From Myxococcota bacterium (GTDB lineage Bacteria > Myxococcota > UBA727 > JAHDBA01), in the NCBI GenBank assembly GCA_020630615.1, contig JAHDBA010000001.1, forward strand, positions 231,657-267,511: DNA of 35,855 nt. Direction: 5' to 3'. Below the pieces are notes generated by a model that was not told the DNA's origin, made no database searches, and saw nothing but the letters and a program-made list of their open reading frames with translations. The position numbers were made by a program, and so were the translations under genes. Below are positions 25,151 through 33,877 of this stretch, in pieces (position 1 is the first letter of the stretch; each line of letters opens with the position of its first letter).

Positions 25151-25930
25151 CTACTCAACAACCTTACCACCGTCGAGCTCGTCTTGCCACGCTTTAAGCT
25201 CATCCCATTCGCCATTGGCAGCCAGTTCAGCTTGCTTTGGCCAGGTATCCGGTGTGTGCGCTGCGAAGTTTCCTTCTGCGTTCGTCAACCACTCTTTGAT
25301 AAGGGTTGGGTTGGTGTTCGCAAGTTGAATGTAGTTGAGCACGCCATTCGCATTCAGAACTTCCGCAATCTTGGGGCCTACACCTTCAATCTTGGTAAGG
25401 TCTTCGGGCTCAACGTCGGATGCAGCAACATCTTGTGCATTTGCTTCAGGCTCGTCTTCAACTGCGTCTTCGATTTTCTCACCGGCAACAAGAACTTTAA
25501 CTTCACTTTGCACGTCGGCTTCGAGACGAAGTGCGATGGTGTGAAGGCCTAGTGTTTTCAGTGGGCCTTCCATCTTGAGGTCGCGATGATCGATAACGAT
25601 GCCTGCGTTTTTAAGCTCATCAGCAATGTCTCGCGCAGTTACCGAACCAAAGATCTTGTCATTGGCGCCAACTTTAACGTTACATGTGAATTGCATCTTT
25701 TGAATCTCTGCAGATTTACGCTCAGATTCAGAACGCAACAAGCCCATTTTATGCTCAATCAACTTGCGTTGATGCTCGAGGCGCGAAACGTGCTTTTCAG
25801 ACGCGGGTAGTGCGAATCCTTTTGGGAAAAGATAATTACGCGCATAACCTGCGCGAACTTTGTGAAGCTCGCCAACACGCCCAAGGTTAGGAACATCACG
25901 GGCCAAAATAATTTGTACTTGAGTAGCCAT
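25151..25930 (-). CDS. rplI: Ribosomal protein L9 with extra helix-hairpin-helix domain
   Basis: Residues 1-150 are a normal bL9: the N-domain (VQIILARDVPNLGRVGELHK, VRAGYARNYLFPKGFA) and a long helix followed by the C-domain (FGSVTARDIADELK). Instead of ending there, the 259-residue protein goes on with an acidic linker (about 151-177) and a second module at 178-259. The module has a helix-hairpin-helix, LTKIEGVGPKIAEVLNANG, then TPDTWPKQAELAANGEWDEL. The same module is known, from memory, at the C-terminus of some L21 and L17 proteins in other phyla. It probably binds nucleic acid. It follows rpsF directly; rpsR, which usually lies between them, is missing here. Confidence 0.93.
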   Translation of the reverse strand: MATQVQIILARDVPNLGRVGELHKVRAGYARNYLFPKGFALPASEKHVSRLEHQRKLIEHKMGLLRSESERKSAEIQKMQFTCNVKVGANDKIFGSVTARDIADELKNAGIVIDHRDLKMEGPLKTLGLHTIALRLEADVQSEVKVLVAGEKIEDAVEDEPEANAQDVAASDVEPEDLTKIEGVGPKIAEVLNANGVLNYIQLANTNPTLIKEWLTNAEGNFAAHTPDTWPKQAELAANGEWDELKAWQDELDGGKVVE

Positions 25931-25954
25931 AGTAAACCTCGCTAATTATCACGA

Positions 25955-26365
25955 CTATGCGTCGTTCCGTGGTTGGAAGGTTGGTGCAGAAGGTGCAGGC
26001 GCAGCTTTAGGCTTAAGTTGATCTTCAAGCTCTGTAACTGAGTCGGGGTTAACACCTTTGCGAATACGATGCGTTTGACGAAGCAATACACTCTCATCAA
26101 TCTTTAGAATACGCTCGTATTCTTTTACAAATGTATTGTCTGCAGCGAACTTGTGCTCGAGGTAGATGCCTTTGTTGTGGCCATCGCGCTCCCAAGCAAT
26201 CTTTTTCAAGCCAAGATTGATGAACTGAATGTGCTTTGCACCGTTATCCGCCGCTACTTTCTTCATTTTTTCAATGAAGCTGGCCACCTGTGAATCTTCA
26301 ATCTGCGGATTGAGTACAGTTAGTGCTTCATATTCGGTTAGATCATGTTTTGATAAACCTGCCAT
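25955..26365 (-). CDS. rpsF: Ribosomal protein S6
   Basis: A 136-residue bS6, the 30S platform protein that pairs with S18. Typical blocks are EYEALTVLNPQIED, LKKIAWERDGHNKG and YERILKIDESVLLRQTHR. The C-terminal tail is Ala/Pro-rich (PKAAPAPSAPTF). GGAGA precedes ATG 26365. Its 3' neighbour is rplI, only 24 bases away, so the S18 gene usual in this operon is absent from it. Confidence 0.94.
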   Translation of the reverse strand: MAGLSKHDLTEYEALTVLNPQIEDSQVASFIEKMKKVAADNGAKHIQFINLGLKKIAWERDGHNKGIYLEHKFAADNTFVKEYERILKIDESVLLRQTHRIRKGVNPDSVTELEDQLKPKAAPAPSAPTFQPRNDA

Positions 26366-26383
26366 GTTGTCTCCATTTAAGTT

Positions 26384-26428
26384 CTGTAAGGGATATCCTT
26401 ACAGCCACCTCACCGTTTGATCGGGTGG
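26384..26428 (-). promoter_or_regulatory. Structured rpsF leader, candidate S6:S18-binding element
   Basis: Two hairpins lie just before the rpsF start on the minus strand. One is a perfect 8-bp stem, CTGTAAGG / CCTTACAG (26384-26404). The other is CCACC / GGTGG with CCG and CGG inside (26405-26428). Many rpsF leaders bind the S6:S18 dimer through a CCG element to repress translation. Position and structure fit, but I cannot match the consensus in full. Confidence 0.4.
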
Positions 26429-26432
26429 TCGA

Positions 26433-26738
26433 TCCGCTTATGCGAAGCAAGAACCTAACCTATTGATTCAGCAAAGCAAGTTGTTGCTCACCCGCTAGAA
26501 CATAACAAAATACCACGACGCATTGCTTCAAAGCATTTAGACAGAAAGGTTGCGGGAGGAGGTAAGATTTTTTTGAAACACTCTTGTCACAAAAAGAGAA
26601 AAAAACACTTAAAAACAGATCTGGTTGACTCGAATTGACTCAGTTTTGCCATGTCCGGTCGATATTGAAATCATGAACTGATCTATTTTGGATCATGAAA
26701 ACACGAAAGAAACATTAAGAAAGAAAGTGGAGCTAGAA
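26433..26738. other. Intergenic region between rpsF and the TSP3-repeat gene
   Basis: About 300 bases without a convincing gene. It should hold both divergent promoters. I see a direct repeat of TTGACTC with a 3-base spacer (26625-26631 and 26635-26641), which could be a regulator site or a -35 element for the plus-strand gene. A-rich tracts are present near 26590-26620. Confidence 0.4.
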
Positions 26739-29700
26739 ATGGAAAATAAAAACACATGGTTAAGAAGGATGGTGCTGCTCTCGGCAGTGTCGTTGGTACC
26801 CGTGAACGCGTTTGCGCAAGAGCGAATGTTAGCAGCGGCTGTCGAAGAAACAATGTCTGAAACAACCAGTGAGACAGGTTCATGCTCGGTGATGTCTGAA
26901 ACGGATGCAGCGATGCTGAAAGATGCGCAGGCACGGCTTGCAGAGTCCCAGTTACAATACGATAAGTTAAACAAGGTTTATCTGGGTACTGTAAGCGAAT
27001 ATGAGTTAGCGAAGGCGAACTACGACAAGTTGGTGGCAAGTTCCACCACAGAAAAACGCCTGACCACTGAAACTTTTTCGAAAGAGAGTATTGAATCAAC
27101 GGAATTGGAAGCGCAAACTACCGAATCAGCGACGTTGGAAAAACAAACGACAGAACTGAAGAGCTTAGATTCAAAAACTCTAAGTGCCTCGACAAGCACT
27201 GCCGAGCCGACAGAGTTGGAGTTGGCGCAAGCTGAGCTAGAGAAGGCCGGAGCAGCGATGAAAGCGGCTCAAGCTGAATTGAGTTTAGCAGGCGAAAATC
27301 TAAAAAAGCTTCAAAGTGAAGTTGCAGCCTTAGAATCATCATTTGTTGACACGGATTGCGATGGTTTGCGAGATGTTGATGAAGAAGTTCTTGGCTCTGA
27401 CCCAAATAATCCAGACACCGATGGTGATGGCATTAATGATGGCGATGAAGTTAATGGAAGTGGAGAGTTTGGTGAAAGTGATCCTCTTGATCCATGTGAC
27501 CCTGTAGCGAATCCGAAGTTCGGTTGCGTTATCGACAGCGACGGCGATGGAATCGACGATGAAGCTGAAGTTAAGTTCGGTACTGACCCATCCAACCCTG
27601 ATACTGATGGTGATGGTATCAACGACGGCGATGAAGTTCGTGGTGATAGTGATCCTTTGGATCGGTGTGACCCAGACTCTAGCTTCGGTTCATGTGATGC
27701 TGACGGGGACGGGCTAACAAACGATGAAGAAGGAAAAACAGGCACAGACCCGTCGAATCCAGATTCTGATGGTGATGGACTTAGTGATGGCGAAGAGCGT
27801 GAAGCCGGCTCCGATCCTCTGAACCCATGCGACCCGAACCCATATGCATTGCCAGAAGGTGATTGCGATCTGGATGGTCTGTCAAACGGTGCAGAAGATT
27901 CAGATTCGAGCGGAAGCGAAAGTGCAGGGGAGACCAGTGCTTCAAACCCAGACACTGATGGTGATGGTATTAGCGATGGTGATGAAGTTGCTTCAGGTTC
28001 TCATCCTTTGAACCCATGCGACCCGAACCCCTACGCGTTACCGGAAGGTGATTGCGATATGGATGGTCTGTCCAACGGTGCAGAAGATTCTGATTCGAGC
28101 GGAAACGAAAGTGTAGGGGAGACCAGTGCTTCAAACCCAGATTCTGATGGCGACGGCATCAATGATGGTGATGAAGTTAGTGCTGGTTCTGATCCTTTGA
28201 ACCCATGCGACCCCAATCCATACGCGTTGCCAGAGGGTGATTGCGACATGGACGGTCTTAGCAACGGTGCAGAAGATTCTGATTCGAGCGGAAGCGAAAG
28301 TGCAGGCGAGACAAGTGCTTCGAACCCCGATTCAGATGCTGATGGTATCAATGATGGTGATGAAGTTAGTGCTGGTTCAGATGCACTAGACCCTTGTGAC
28401 CCAGACTCAACGCGCGGTGAATGTGACCCAGACAGTGACGGTCTGACAAACGATGAAGAAGGGAAAGCTGGAACCGATCCATCCAACCCTGATTCTGACA
28501 ACGATGGTGTAAGTGATGGTGAAGAGCATGAAAGTGGTTCTGACCCATTAGACCCGTGTGACCCTGACTCAAGTGTTGCTGCTTGTGACTCAGATGAAGA
28601 TGGTGTTTCGAACGGTGATGAAAAAGAAAACGGAACAGATCCGGACAACCGAGATACTGATGGAGATGGAATCTCTGACGGTGTTGAGGAGATGAATGGT
28701 TCTGACCCATTGGATCCATGTGACCCTGACTCAAGTGCCGCAAACTGTGATGCAGATGGTGATGGTCTGACAAACGATGAAGAGAAAGAACTCGGAACAG
28801 ATGGGAGCGACAATGACTCTGATGATGATGGTGTTCTCGACTCTGAAGAATCAACTGAAGACGACGCAGCAAATGACCCATGTTTGCCTTCGAGCGAAGC
28901 TGGTGCATGTGATGCGGATAACGATGGTCTGACCAACGATGAAGAAGATACGAACGGTAACGGCGAAGTAGACGAAGGTGAGACTGACCCGAACGATCGT
29001 GACTCGGATGACGATGGTCTAGTTGACGGAATCGAAGAAGAGATGGGTACAGATGCAAACGACCCAGATACGGACGATGACGGTGTTTGCGACGGTGGTA
29101 ACGACGTGCTTTCTTCATGTGCTGGTGCTGAAGACTCAGACGACGATGGTCTTGCCGACTCGGAAGATGAAGATGCAGAAGACCCATGTGTGCCGGTTGC
29201 GGTTCAAGGTTGTGAAGACTTTGAAGTACCAACACTTGATGAAGACGTTGATAGTGACCAAGACGGAATCTCTGACGAAGACGAAGACGCGCAAGGTACA
29301 GACAGTCAAGTCGCAGATACCGATGGCGATGGGTTTGACGATGGTGAGGAAGAGCTTGAGGGGTCTGATGCACTTGACGCATGTAACCCGGTTGCAAGCG
29401 CTCCTTCATGCGACCAAGACAGCGATGGCCTGACCAACGCTGAAGAAGAAGCAGAAGGTAGCGACCCGATGAACGGTGACTCAGATGATGATGGCGTATC
29501 AGATTCAGATGAAGTTGCAGGCGGCACAGACCCATTGGACTTCTGTAGCCCAATGCAGGACATTGAAGAGTGTAAGTCTGATGTGGATGAAGTCTGTGTT
29601 GTCGATAACGACTGCAAGGCGGGTCTCTTCTGCGGTCTCGAAGGCGCTTGCGTGGTTGAGTCGTTCGATGCTGAAATCGCAAGTGAAGACGAAGATGTGC

Positions 29701-29819
29701 AAGCGTTTGAGATTATTGGCGGCGGCTTGGTAGCATGTTCGAACAGTAACTCGAAAGGATCAGTATTCTGGTTGGGAGCTCTCGCTCTGGTCGGACTTTT
29801 CCGTAGACGTCGTAACTAA
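26739..29819 (+). CDS. Secreted thrombospondin type 3 repeat protein with C-terminal sorting tail
   Basis: A 1026-residue exported calcium-binding protein. A signal peptide (MVLLSAVSLVPVNAFAQ) is followed by a helical, coiled-coil-like segment (about residues 50-205). From about residue 207 to 960 come thrombospondin type 3 repeats of the form DxDxDGxxDxxE(x)GSDP, with regular CDP and CDxD cysteines. A Cys-rich piece (CVVDNDCKAGLFCGLEGACV) follows. It ends with Cys, a hydrophobic helix (VFWLGALALVGLF) and RRRRN, a MYXO-CTERM-like signal for cell-surface sorting. I chose ATG 26739, with GGAG seven bases before it; the frame is open from 26688. Likely an adhesin or surface scaffold. Confidence 0.9.
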   Translation: MENKNTWLRRMVLLSAVSLVPVNAFAQERMLAAAVEETMSETTSETGSCSVMSETDAAMLKDAQARLAESQLQYDKLNKVYLGTVSEYELAKANYDKLVASSTTEKRLTTETFSKESIESTELEAQTTESATLEKQTTELKSLDSKTLSASTSTAEPTELELAQAELEKAGAAMKAAQAELSLAGENLKKLQSEVAALESSFVDTDCDGLRDVDEEVLGSDPNNPDTDGDGINDGDEVNGSGEFGESDPLDPCDPVANPKFGCVIDSDGDGIDDEAEVKFGTDPSNPDTDGDGINDGDEVRGDSDPLDRCDPDSSFGSCDADGDGLTNDEEGKTGTDPSNPDSDGDGLSDGEEREAGSDPLNPCDPNPYALPEGDCDLDGLSNGAEDSDSSGSESAGETSASNPDTDGDGISDGDEVASGSHPLNPCDPNPYALPEGDCDMDGLSNGAEDSDSSGNESVGETSASNPDSDGDGINDGDEVSAGSDPLNPCDPNPYALPEGDCDMDGLSNGAEDSDSSGSESAGETSASNPDSDADGINDGDEVSAGSDALDPCDPDSTRGECDPDSDGLTNDEEGKAGTDPSNPDSDNDGVSDGEEHESGSDPLDPCDPDSSVAACDSDEDGVSNGDEKENGTDPDNRDTDGDGISDGVEEMNGSDPLDPCDPDSSAANCDADGDGLTNDEEKELGTDGSDNDSDDDGVLDSEESTEDDAANDPCLPSSEAGACDADNDGLTNDEEDTNGNGEVDEGETDPNDRDSDDDGLVDGIEEEMGTDANDPDTDDDGVCDGGNDVLSSCAGAEDSDDDGLADSEDEDAEDPCVPVAVQGCEDFEVPTLDEDVDSDQDGISDEDEDAQGTDSQVADTDGDGFDDGEEELEGSDALDACNPVASAPSCDQDSDGLTNAEEEAEGSDPMNGDSDDDGVSDSDEVAGGTDPLDFCSPMQDIEECKSDVDEVCVVDNDCKAGLFCGLEGACVVESFDAEIASEDEDVQAFEIIGGGLVACSNSNSKGSVFWLGALALVGLFRRRRN
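27822..28388 (+). repeat. Three 189-bp tandem units in the TSP3 gene
   Basis: Copies begin at 27822, 28011 and 28200 (each AACCCATGCGACC) and code 63 residues each: NPCDPNPYALPEGDCD, then GLSNGAEDSDSSG and a calcium-binding motif. The copies are nearly the same in bases, unlike the older flanking repeats, so duplication is recent. Confidence 0.9.
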
Positions 29820-29840
29820 GCTTACGCTTGGGTTGATACG

Positions 29841-29870
29841 AAACACCCGGCACATGCCGGGTGTTTTTTT
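29841..29870 (+). terminator. Terminator of the TSP3 gene
   Basis: A GC-rich stem (AAACACCCGGC / GCCGGGTGTTT) closed by a short loop is followed by seven T. It lies 22 bases after the stop. Confidence 0.92.
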
Positions 29871-29895
29871 ATGCTTAATTTTCTGAAGAAAATAG

Positions 29896-31287
29896 CTACA
29901 GATTTGGACCAACCATATCTTCTGGTTTCACCCAAGTATCAAAATCATCACTACTTAAAAGACCAAGCTCGAGGGCCGAATCTTTCAATGTGAGGCCTTT
30001 CTTATGTGCGTTCTTCGCAATGTTTGCTGCATTGTCATAGCCGACATGTGGGTTCAGCGAGGTCACCAGCATCAACGATTTATGCAAGAGGTCGTTGATA
30101 CGCGAAACGTTGGCAGTGATTCCAGATGCGCAATGTTCATTGAAAGAATTCAGCCCGTCCGCCATCAAGCGAATTGATTGTAATACGTTATGGATCATCA
30201 CCGGTTTGTAAACATTCAGCTCAAAATTACCTTGGCTTCCAGCAACTGAGACCACGGTATGGTTGCCCATAACTTGACAACACGCCATCGTGATTGCTTC
30301 ACATTGGGTTGGGTTGACCTTGCCAGGCATGATCGATGAACCCGGTTCGTTCTCTGGGATTGCGATCTCCCCGAAACCACAACGTGGGCCGGAGGCAAGC
30401 CACCGTACATCATTTGCAATCTTCATAACCGCACACGCCAAGGTGTTGAGAGCGCCAGACAACATCACCAGTGCATCATGACCTGCCAGAGCTGCAAATT
30501 TGTTCGGGGCTGTGACAAAAGGTAAACCGGTCAAAGAAGCCAGCTCTTTGGCAGTGTTTACAGCGTAGTCAGGGTGCGTATTCAAACCGGTACCTACCGC
30601 GGTACCACCCAAGGCAAGTTCGTATACCAATGGCATAATGGCTTCGAAACCTTGCTTGCTTTTTTGAAGCTGCATGGACCAACCACTAATTTCTTGCCCC
30701 AGTGTTAAGGGAGTCGCGTCTTGAAGATGCGTTCGACCAATCTTGATAATACTATCGTTGGCTTCACTCAGCTTATCAAAGGTTGCGACAAGGCCGTCGA
30801 TCGCTGGCAAAAGCTTTTCATGAACTTCAAGGGCTGCTGCCACGTGCATTGCGGTCGGGAAACTATCATTGGTTGACTGCGCGCGGTTCACATGATCGTT
30901 CGGGTGTACAGGATTTTTAGAACCGATTGTCCCACCAGAAATTTCGATCGCGCGATTTGCGATGACCTCATTCACATTCATATTGGTTTGGGTGCCTGAC
31001 CCTGTTTGCCAAACAACGAGCGGGAAGTGTTCATCCAACTTGCCTGCGATAACCTCATCGGCAGCTTCCTCGATTGCGGGAGCAACATCTTTCGGTAGGT
31101 GCTCCAAGGCTAAGTTAACCCGCGCTGCAGCTTTCTTGACGAGCCCATAAGCCCGAATAAAAGTCCGTGGGAAGCGTTCACCACTAATCTTAAAGTTTTG
31201 AAAAGAGCGTTGGGTTTGTGCGCCCCAGTAGGCATCACTTTGAACCTCAATTTCTCCCATACTATCTTTCTCGATTCGAATACTCAT
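29896..31287 (-). CDS. fumC: Class II fumarate hydratase
   Basis: A 463-residue fumarase C, the oxygen-stable TCA enzyme that interconverts fumarate and malate in the cytosol as a homotetramer. The family signature [16 protein letters not shown] is present, with [35 protein letters not shown] and the catalytic-His region before it. The length is normal. It is convergent with the TSP3 gene, and divergent from the CYTH gene across 84 bases. It looks like a housekeeping single gene. Confidence 0.96.
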   Translation of the reverse strand: MSIRIEKDSMGEIEVQSDAYWGAQTQRSFQNFKISGERFPRTFIRAYGLVKKAAARVNLALEHLPKDVAPAIEEAADEVIAGKLDEHFPLVVWQTGSGTQTNMNVNEVIANRAIEISGGTIGSKNPVHPNDHVNRAQSTNDSFPTAMHVAAALEVHEKLLPAIDGLVATFDKLSEANDSIIKIGRTHLQDATPLTLGQEISGWSMQLQKSKQGFEAIMPLVYELALGGTAVGTGLNTHPDYAVNTAKELASLTGLPFVTAPNKFAALAGHDALVMLSGALNTLACAVMKIANDVRWLASGPRCGFGEIAIPENEPGSSIMPGKVNPTQCEAITMACCQVMGNHTVVSVAGSQGNFELNVYKPVMIHNVLQSIRLMADGLNSFNEHCASGITANVSRINDLLHKSLMLVTSLNPHVGYDNAANIAKNAHKKGLTLKDSALELGLLSSDDFDTWVKPEDMVGPNL

Positions 31288-31371
31288 CTCCGCACCTCAT
31301 TTTGTATCTCGAGTATGAAAACTCAGATTGTAGCTTGTACTTTTGTGATGTTCATAGAAAGATCGAGAAAC

Positions 31372-32058
31372 ATGAGCAACAAAGAAATCGAGTTAAAATA
31401 CGTACTGCATGGTGCGGAGGTTTACCATCGTGTTATGATGTCACTCGTTGAGCAGGGCGCACAACATATGGACACATTGCGGCAACGGAATTCATTCTAT
31501 GACTCAATCGGCCAAGAGTTTGCTCAAGCTCGTGTGACACTTCGTCTGAGAAGCGAAAGAAGTCTGGTGAGCGGTGAAAAACGTTGGGTCTTCACGGCAA
31601 AAGGCAAAAAAGAGCGTGTTGCCATAGCTGCATTGGCAAGCCGACCTGAGTTTGAGTGTCTTTGCTCACGGGAAGAGGCTGCTGATGTGATGAATCTCAA
31701 GCTGAGGGATATCATCAAATCGCTTGGGACTGATTTCGAAGCATTCTACTCAAAACAAATTAAACTAATAAACTTAAAAAACATCGATTGGTTAAGTTAT
31801 GGGGGATTTGAAAACCTGCGACAGGTATGGCGACTGCCAGAACATGGTATTACCTGTGAACTTGATCGCACAATTTACCCCGATAGATCAATGCGTTATG
31901 AGCTTGAGATTGAGCTTCCTTCCGCGGAACGTTCTTTTGAGGTGGATGCATGGGTTCGCAGTGAAGTTTTGACAAGCTGTGAGATCTTGCCGGTGATTAA
32001 AGGCAAGGCGCGTGTCTTTTTTGAGATGTTGCGTGCAAAAGGGGCTTTGCAAAAATGA
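31372..32058 (+). CDS. CYTH-domain protein (class IV adenylate cyclase / triphosphatase-like)
   Basis: A 228-residue protein of the CYTH fold, a metal-dependent beta-tunnel that hydrolyses triphosphates or makes cAMP. The N-terminal ExExK signature is EIELKY. Charged strands follow that fit the tunnel: ARVTLRLRSE, KRWVFTAKGKKE, ITCELDRTIYPD and RYELEIELPSAE. The Lys/Arg near the end (KGKARVFFEM) also fit. The frame is open from 31198, but the earlier part overlaps the fumC promoter region and looks non-coding, so I use ATG 31372. Substrate (ATP, thiamine triphosphate or tripolyphosphate) cannot be told. Confidence 0.8.
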   Translation: MSNKEIELKYVLHGAEVYHRVMMSLVEQGAQHMDTLRQRNSFYDSIGQEFAQARVTLRLRSERSLVSGEKRWVFTAKGKKERVAIAALASRPEFECLCSREEAADVMNLKLRDIIKSLGTDFEAFYSKQIKLINLKNIDWLSYGGFENLRQVWRLPEHGITCELDRTIYPDRSMRYELEIELPSAERSFEVDAWVRSEVLTSCEILPVIKGKARVFFEMLRAKGALQK

Positions 32059-32096
32059 GCGGGGGCGCTAGCTTACAGCTCTAGTTAGGAGATCGC

Positions 32097-32408
32097 ATGG
32101 CTCGTAAATCAATTTTAGCACGTGAAGCAAAACGACAAAAACTTGCTTACAACAAAGAAAATATTGCTCGGCGTGAGTCTTTAAAGAAAGTTTTGAAAGA
32201 CCCGAACGCAAGCTACGACGAAAAGATGGAAGCTTCCTTTGCACTTAGTAAAATGCGTCGCAACACGTCTAAAGTTCGTCTGACAAATCGTTGTCAGAAA
32301 ACAGGTGTTTCTCGAGCGGTATACAAAAAGTTTGGGTTGAACCGTATTCCATTTCGTGAAATGGCTTTGAACGGCGAGCTCCCGGGTGTTACCAAAGCTT
32401 CTTGGTAG
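32097..32408 (+). CDS. rpsN: Ribosomal protein S14, zinc-free long type
   Basis: A 103-residue uS14 of the long form, ending GVTKASW. It has a single Cys ([20 protein letters not shown]), so it lacks the zinc-binding Cys pairs of the short form. GTTAGGAGATC gives a good ribosome site. It stands alone, not in an spc operon, with a strong terminator after it. Standalone zinc-free S14 genes are often zinc-starvation paralogues, but this could be the only copy. Confidence 0.93.
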   Translation: MARKSILAREAKRQKLAYNKENIARRESLKKVLKDPNASYDEKMEASFALSKMRRNTSKVRLTNRCQKTGVSRAVYKKFGLNRIPFREMALNGELPGVTKASW

Positions 32409-32432
32409 ACGGTTGATAGTTTTTCTTTTGAG

Positions 32433-32460
32433 AAACGAGCCCTGAGGCTCGTTTTTTTTT
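32433..32460 (+). terminator. Terminator after rpsN
   Basis: A 9-bp perfect stem (AAACGAGCC / GGCTCGTTT) with loop CTGA is followed by nine T. It starts 25 bases after the rpsN stop and also lies 7 bases beyond the 3' end of the convergent gene. Confidence 0.93.
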
Positions 32461-32466
32461 GTCTTG

Positions 32467-33462
32467 CTATTTGGCAGAATCAACTTGGCCTAGAATCGCA
32501 ACCAGATTTCCATATTCGAGTACTGCGTGACGACCACGCTTTTTTCTTATCTTTTCATTCCGTTGCTTCAGTTTTGATAAGGTTGAGTCTTGAAAGTCGT
32601 CAACACCTAAAATCATTCTCAATGCATCCCGCGATGAGAAATGCACATCGTCGTCCTGATCAAAAGTCTTAAGAAGCTCTAAGAATAAGGTGGCATCATC
32701 GTTGGCTCCAAAAGTCTTGGCTTCAATCAAATAGTTGTTGAGTGCCCACAACGCCCTCATCCTTAGGGCACCCGATTGCTTATGGATAGTGTTAAGTTGA
32801 GCCGGTGCTTTTTCCTCAAGCAATTGAAAGAGGCGTTTCGAACGCCGATTGGTAACCCGGCGACCCCGTGTTCCTCGTTTCTTACTTACATCTGCATTAT
32901 CAAAGCGGTACTCAGCGTTTGTGGTCGAGTACACAAGAAGCGGTCCTTGTTGATTGTGCTTAAACTCTGCAAAGCCACCGATGTGCGTATCGATCCATCC
33001 ACTTACACTAATGTCAATATTGAACTGGTGCTTAATACCTTGCCCAATGGCTTCAATGAGTGCTTTGCCTTCTGGACCGAAGCCAACACGACAACCATCA
33101 AGATGAATATGAGCGCCGTCCAGCAAGTGTGGCCCAACCATTTTCACAAAGTCATCAGCTGTTTTGATACTAAGTGATTCATCGCTTTCACCAATGAACT
33201 GTTTGCCACTGAGCCCGTGACCATTGAGTCTCAAGAAGCCAATTTTACCTTCTTGTCCTCGAATATTGTGAAGGGTTTGTCTCAATGCCCCATTAACATT
33301 AAAATCACGCCATAAATTTACATCAACTTTGCGGCCAGTTTGTCTTTTAAAGATATTCTCTAAGACCTCAGGGACCGCTTTATAGTCGATGTCTCCGAGC
33401 GAAACTGTCGCTCCATTTTTATTACCCTGGGGAAACGTCATGCGATGCTTTTGAACTTTCAT
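32467..33462 (-). CDS. Putative clan CD (caspase-fold, DUF4347-like) protein
   Basis: A 331-residue protein without a signal peptide. Residues about 75-170 look like a caspase-fold core: a strand IGFLRLNGHGLSG with His 82 in an HG pair, then a strand AHIHLDGCRVGFG with Cys 124, and ISVSGW after it. The His-Gly and hydrophobic-DGC pattern, 42 residues apart, is that of clan CD peptidases and the related DUF4347 family. A basic linker (KKRGTRGRRVTNRRSKR) and a helical C-terminal part follow. ATG 33462 is preferred over GTG 33528 because the earlier part looks non-coding, though its ribosome site is weak. Activity is inferred, not shown. Confidence 0.65.
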   Translation of the reverse strand: MKVQKHRMTFPQGNKNGATVSLGDIDYKAVPEVLENIFKRQTGRKVDVNLWRDFNVNGALRQTLHNIRGQEGKIGFLRLNGHGLSGKQFIGESDESLSIKTADDFVKMVGPHLLDGAHIHLDGCRVGFGPEGKALIEAIGQGIKHQFNIDISVSGWIDTHIGGFAEFKHNQQGPLLVYSTTNAEYRFDNADVSKKRGTRGRRVTNRRSKRLFQLLEEKAPAQLNTIHKQSGALRMRALWALNNYLIEAKTFGANDDATLFLELLKTFDQDDDVHFSSRDALRMILGVDDFQDSTLSKLKQRNEKIRKKRGRHAVLEYGNLVAILGQVDSAK

Positions 33463-33619
33463 ATCTTCATTAAAGCAAACGCATGAAAATAAATTAATAC
33501 GCACAATGTCCGTATGTGAATGTCGCACACCAGCCTACTTAACACACTTTTTTAACAAACCTTTTGATGAAGGTCCCGATTGAAGGGTACGAGGTGTTCT
33601 CGTATTTTCAGTTGTGGTC

Positions 33620-33877
33620 TTAACGATCAATAGAGCCAAGCACACGCGTCATAAAGTTGTTGAGTGCTTCGCGTCTTTCAACACCTTGAATAACATCCTT
33701 GTTCACTTCGATAGCCCCGTAAAGGTTGGAAAGGATTTCGCCAAGGACATCCATTTCACTATCTTTGAGCGACTCGACTTGACTGAGGTGCTCTAGAACT
33801 TCAATTGTTTCAAGGACAAAGTCTTCATCGTGAGTTTCGATAAAGTCACCGAGAGCTCGTATGATCGGTAACTTCAT
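33620..33877 (-). CDS. DUF6952-type small protein
   Basis: An 85-residue, all-helical acidic protein beginning MKLPIIRALGDFIETHDEDF and ending MTRVLGSID. From memory this is the DUF6952 family, which in other bacteria also sits directly next to a thioredoxin. It overlaps the thioredoxin gene by four bases (ATGA), so the pair is translationally coupled. It may be a thioredoxin partner; function unknown. Confidence 0.75.
   Translation of the reverse strand: MKLPIIRALGDFIETHDEDFVLETIEVLEHLSQVESLKDSEMDVLGEILSNLYGAIEVNKDVIQGVERREALNNFMTRVLGSIDR

Noticed and set aside
28366..29682. Long minus-strand frame of 438 codons opposite the TSP3 gene
   Set aside because: Biased repeat composition (H, R, L, S) comes from the Asp/Gly repeats on the plus strand; no ribosome site and no known domain.
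33588..33608. Hairpin TACGAG / CTCGTA followed by TTTT on the plus strand
   Set aside because: No plus-strand gene ends before it, and on the minus strand, where the DUF6952 gene ends, there is no T-run.
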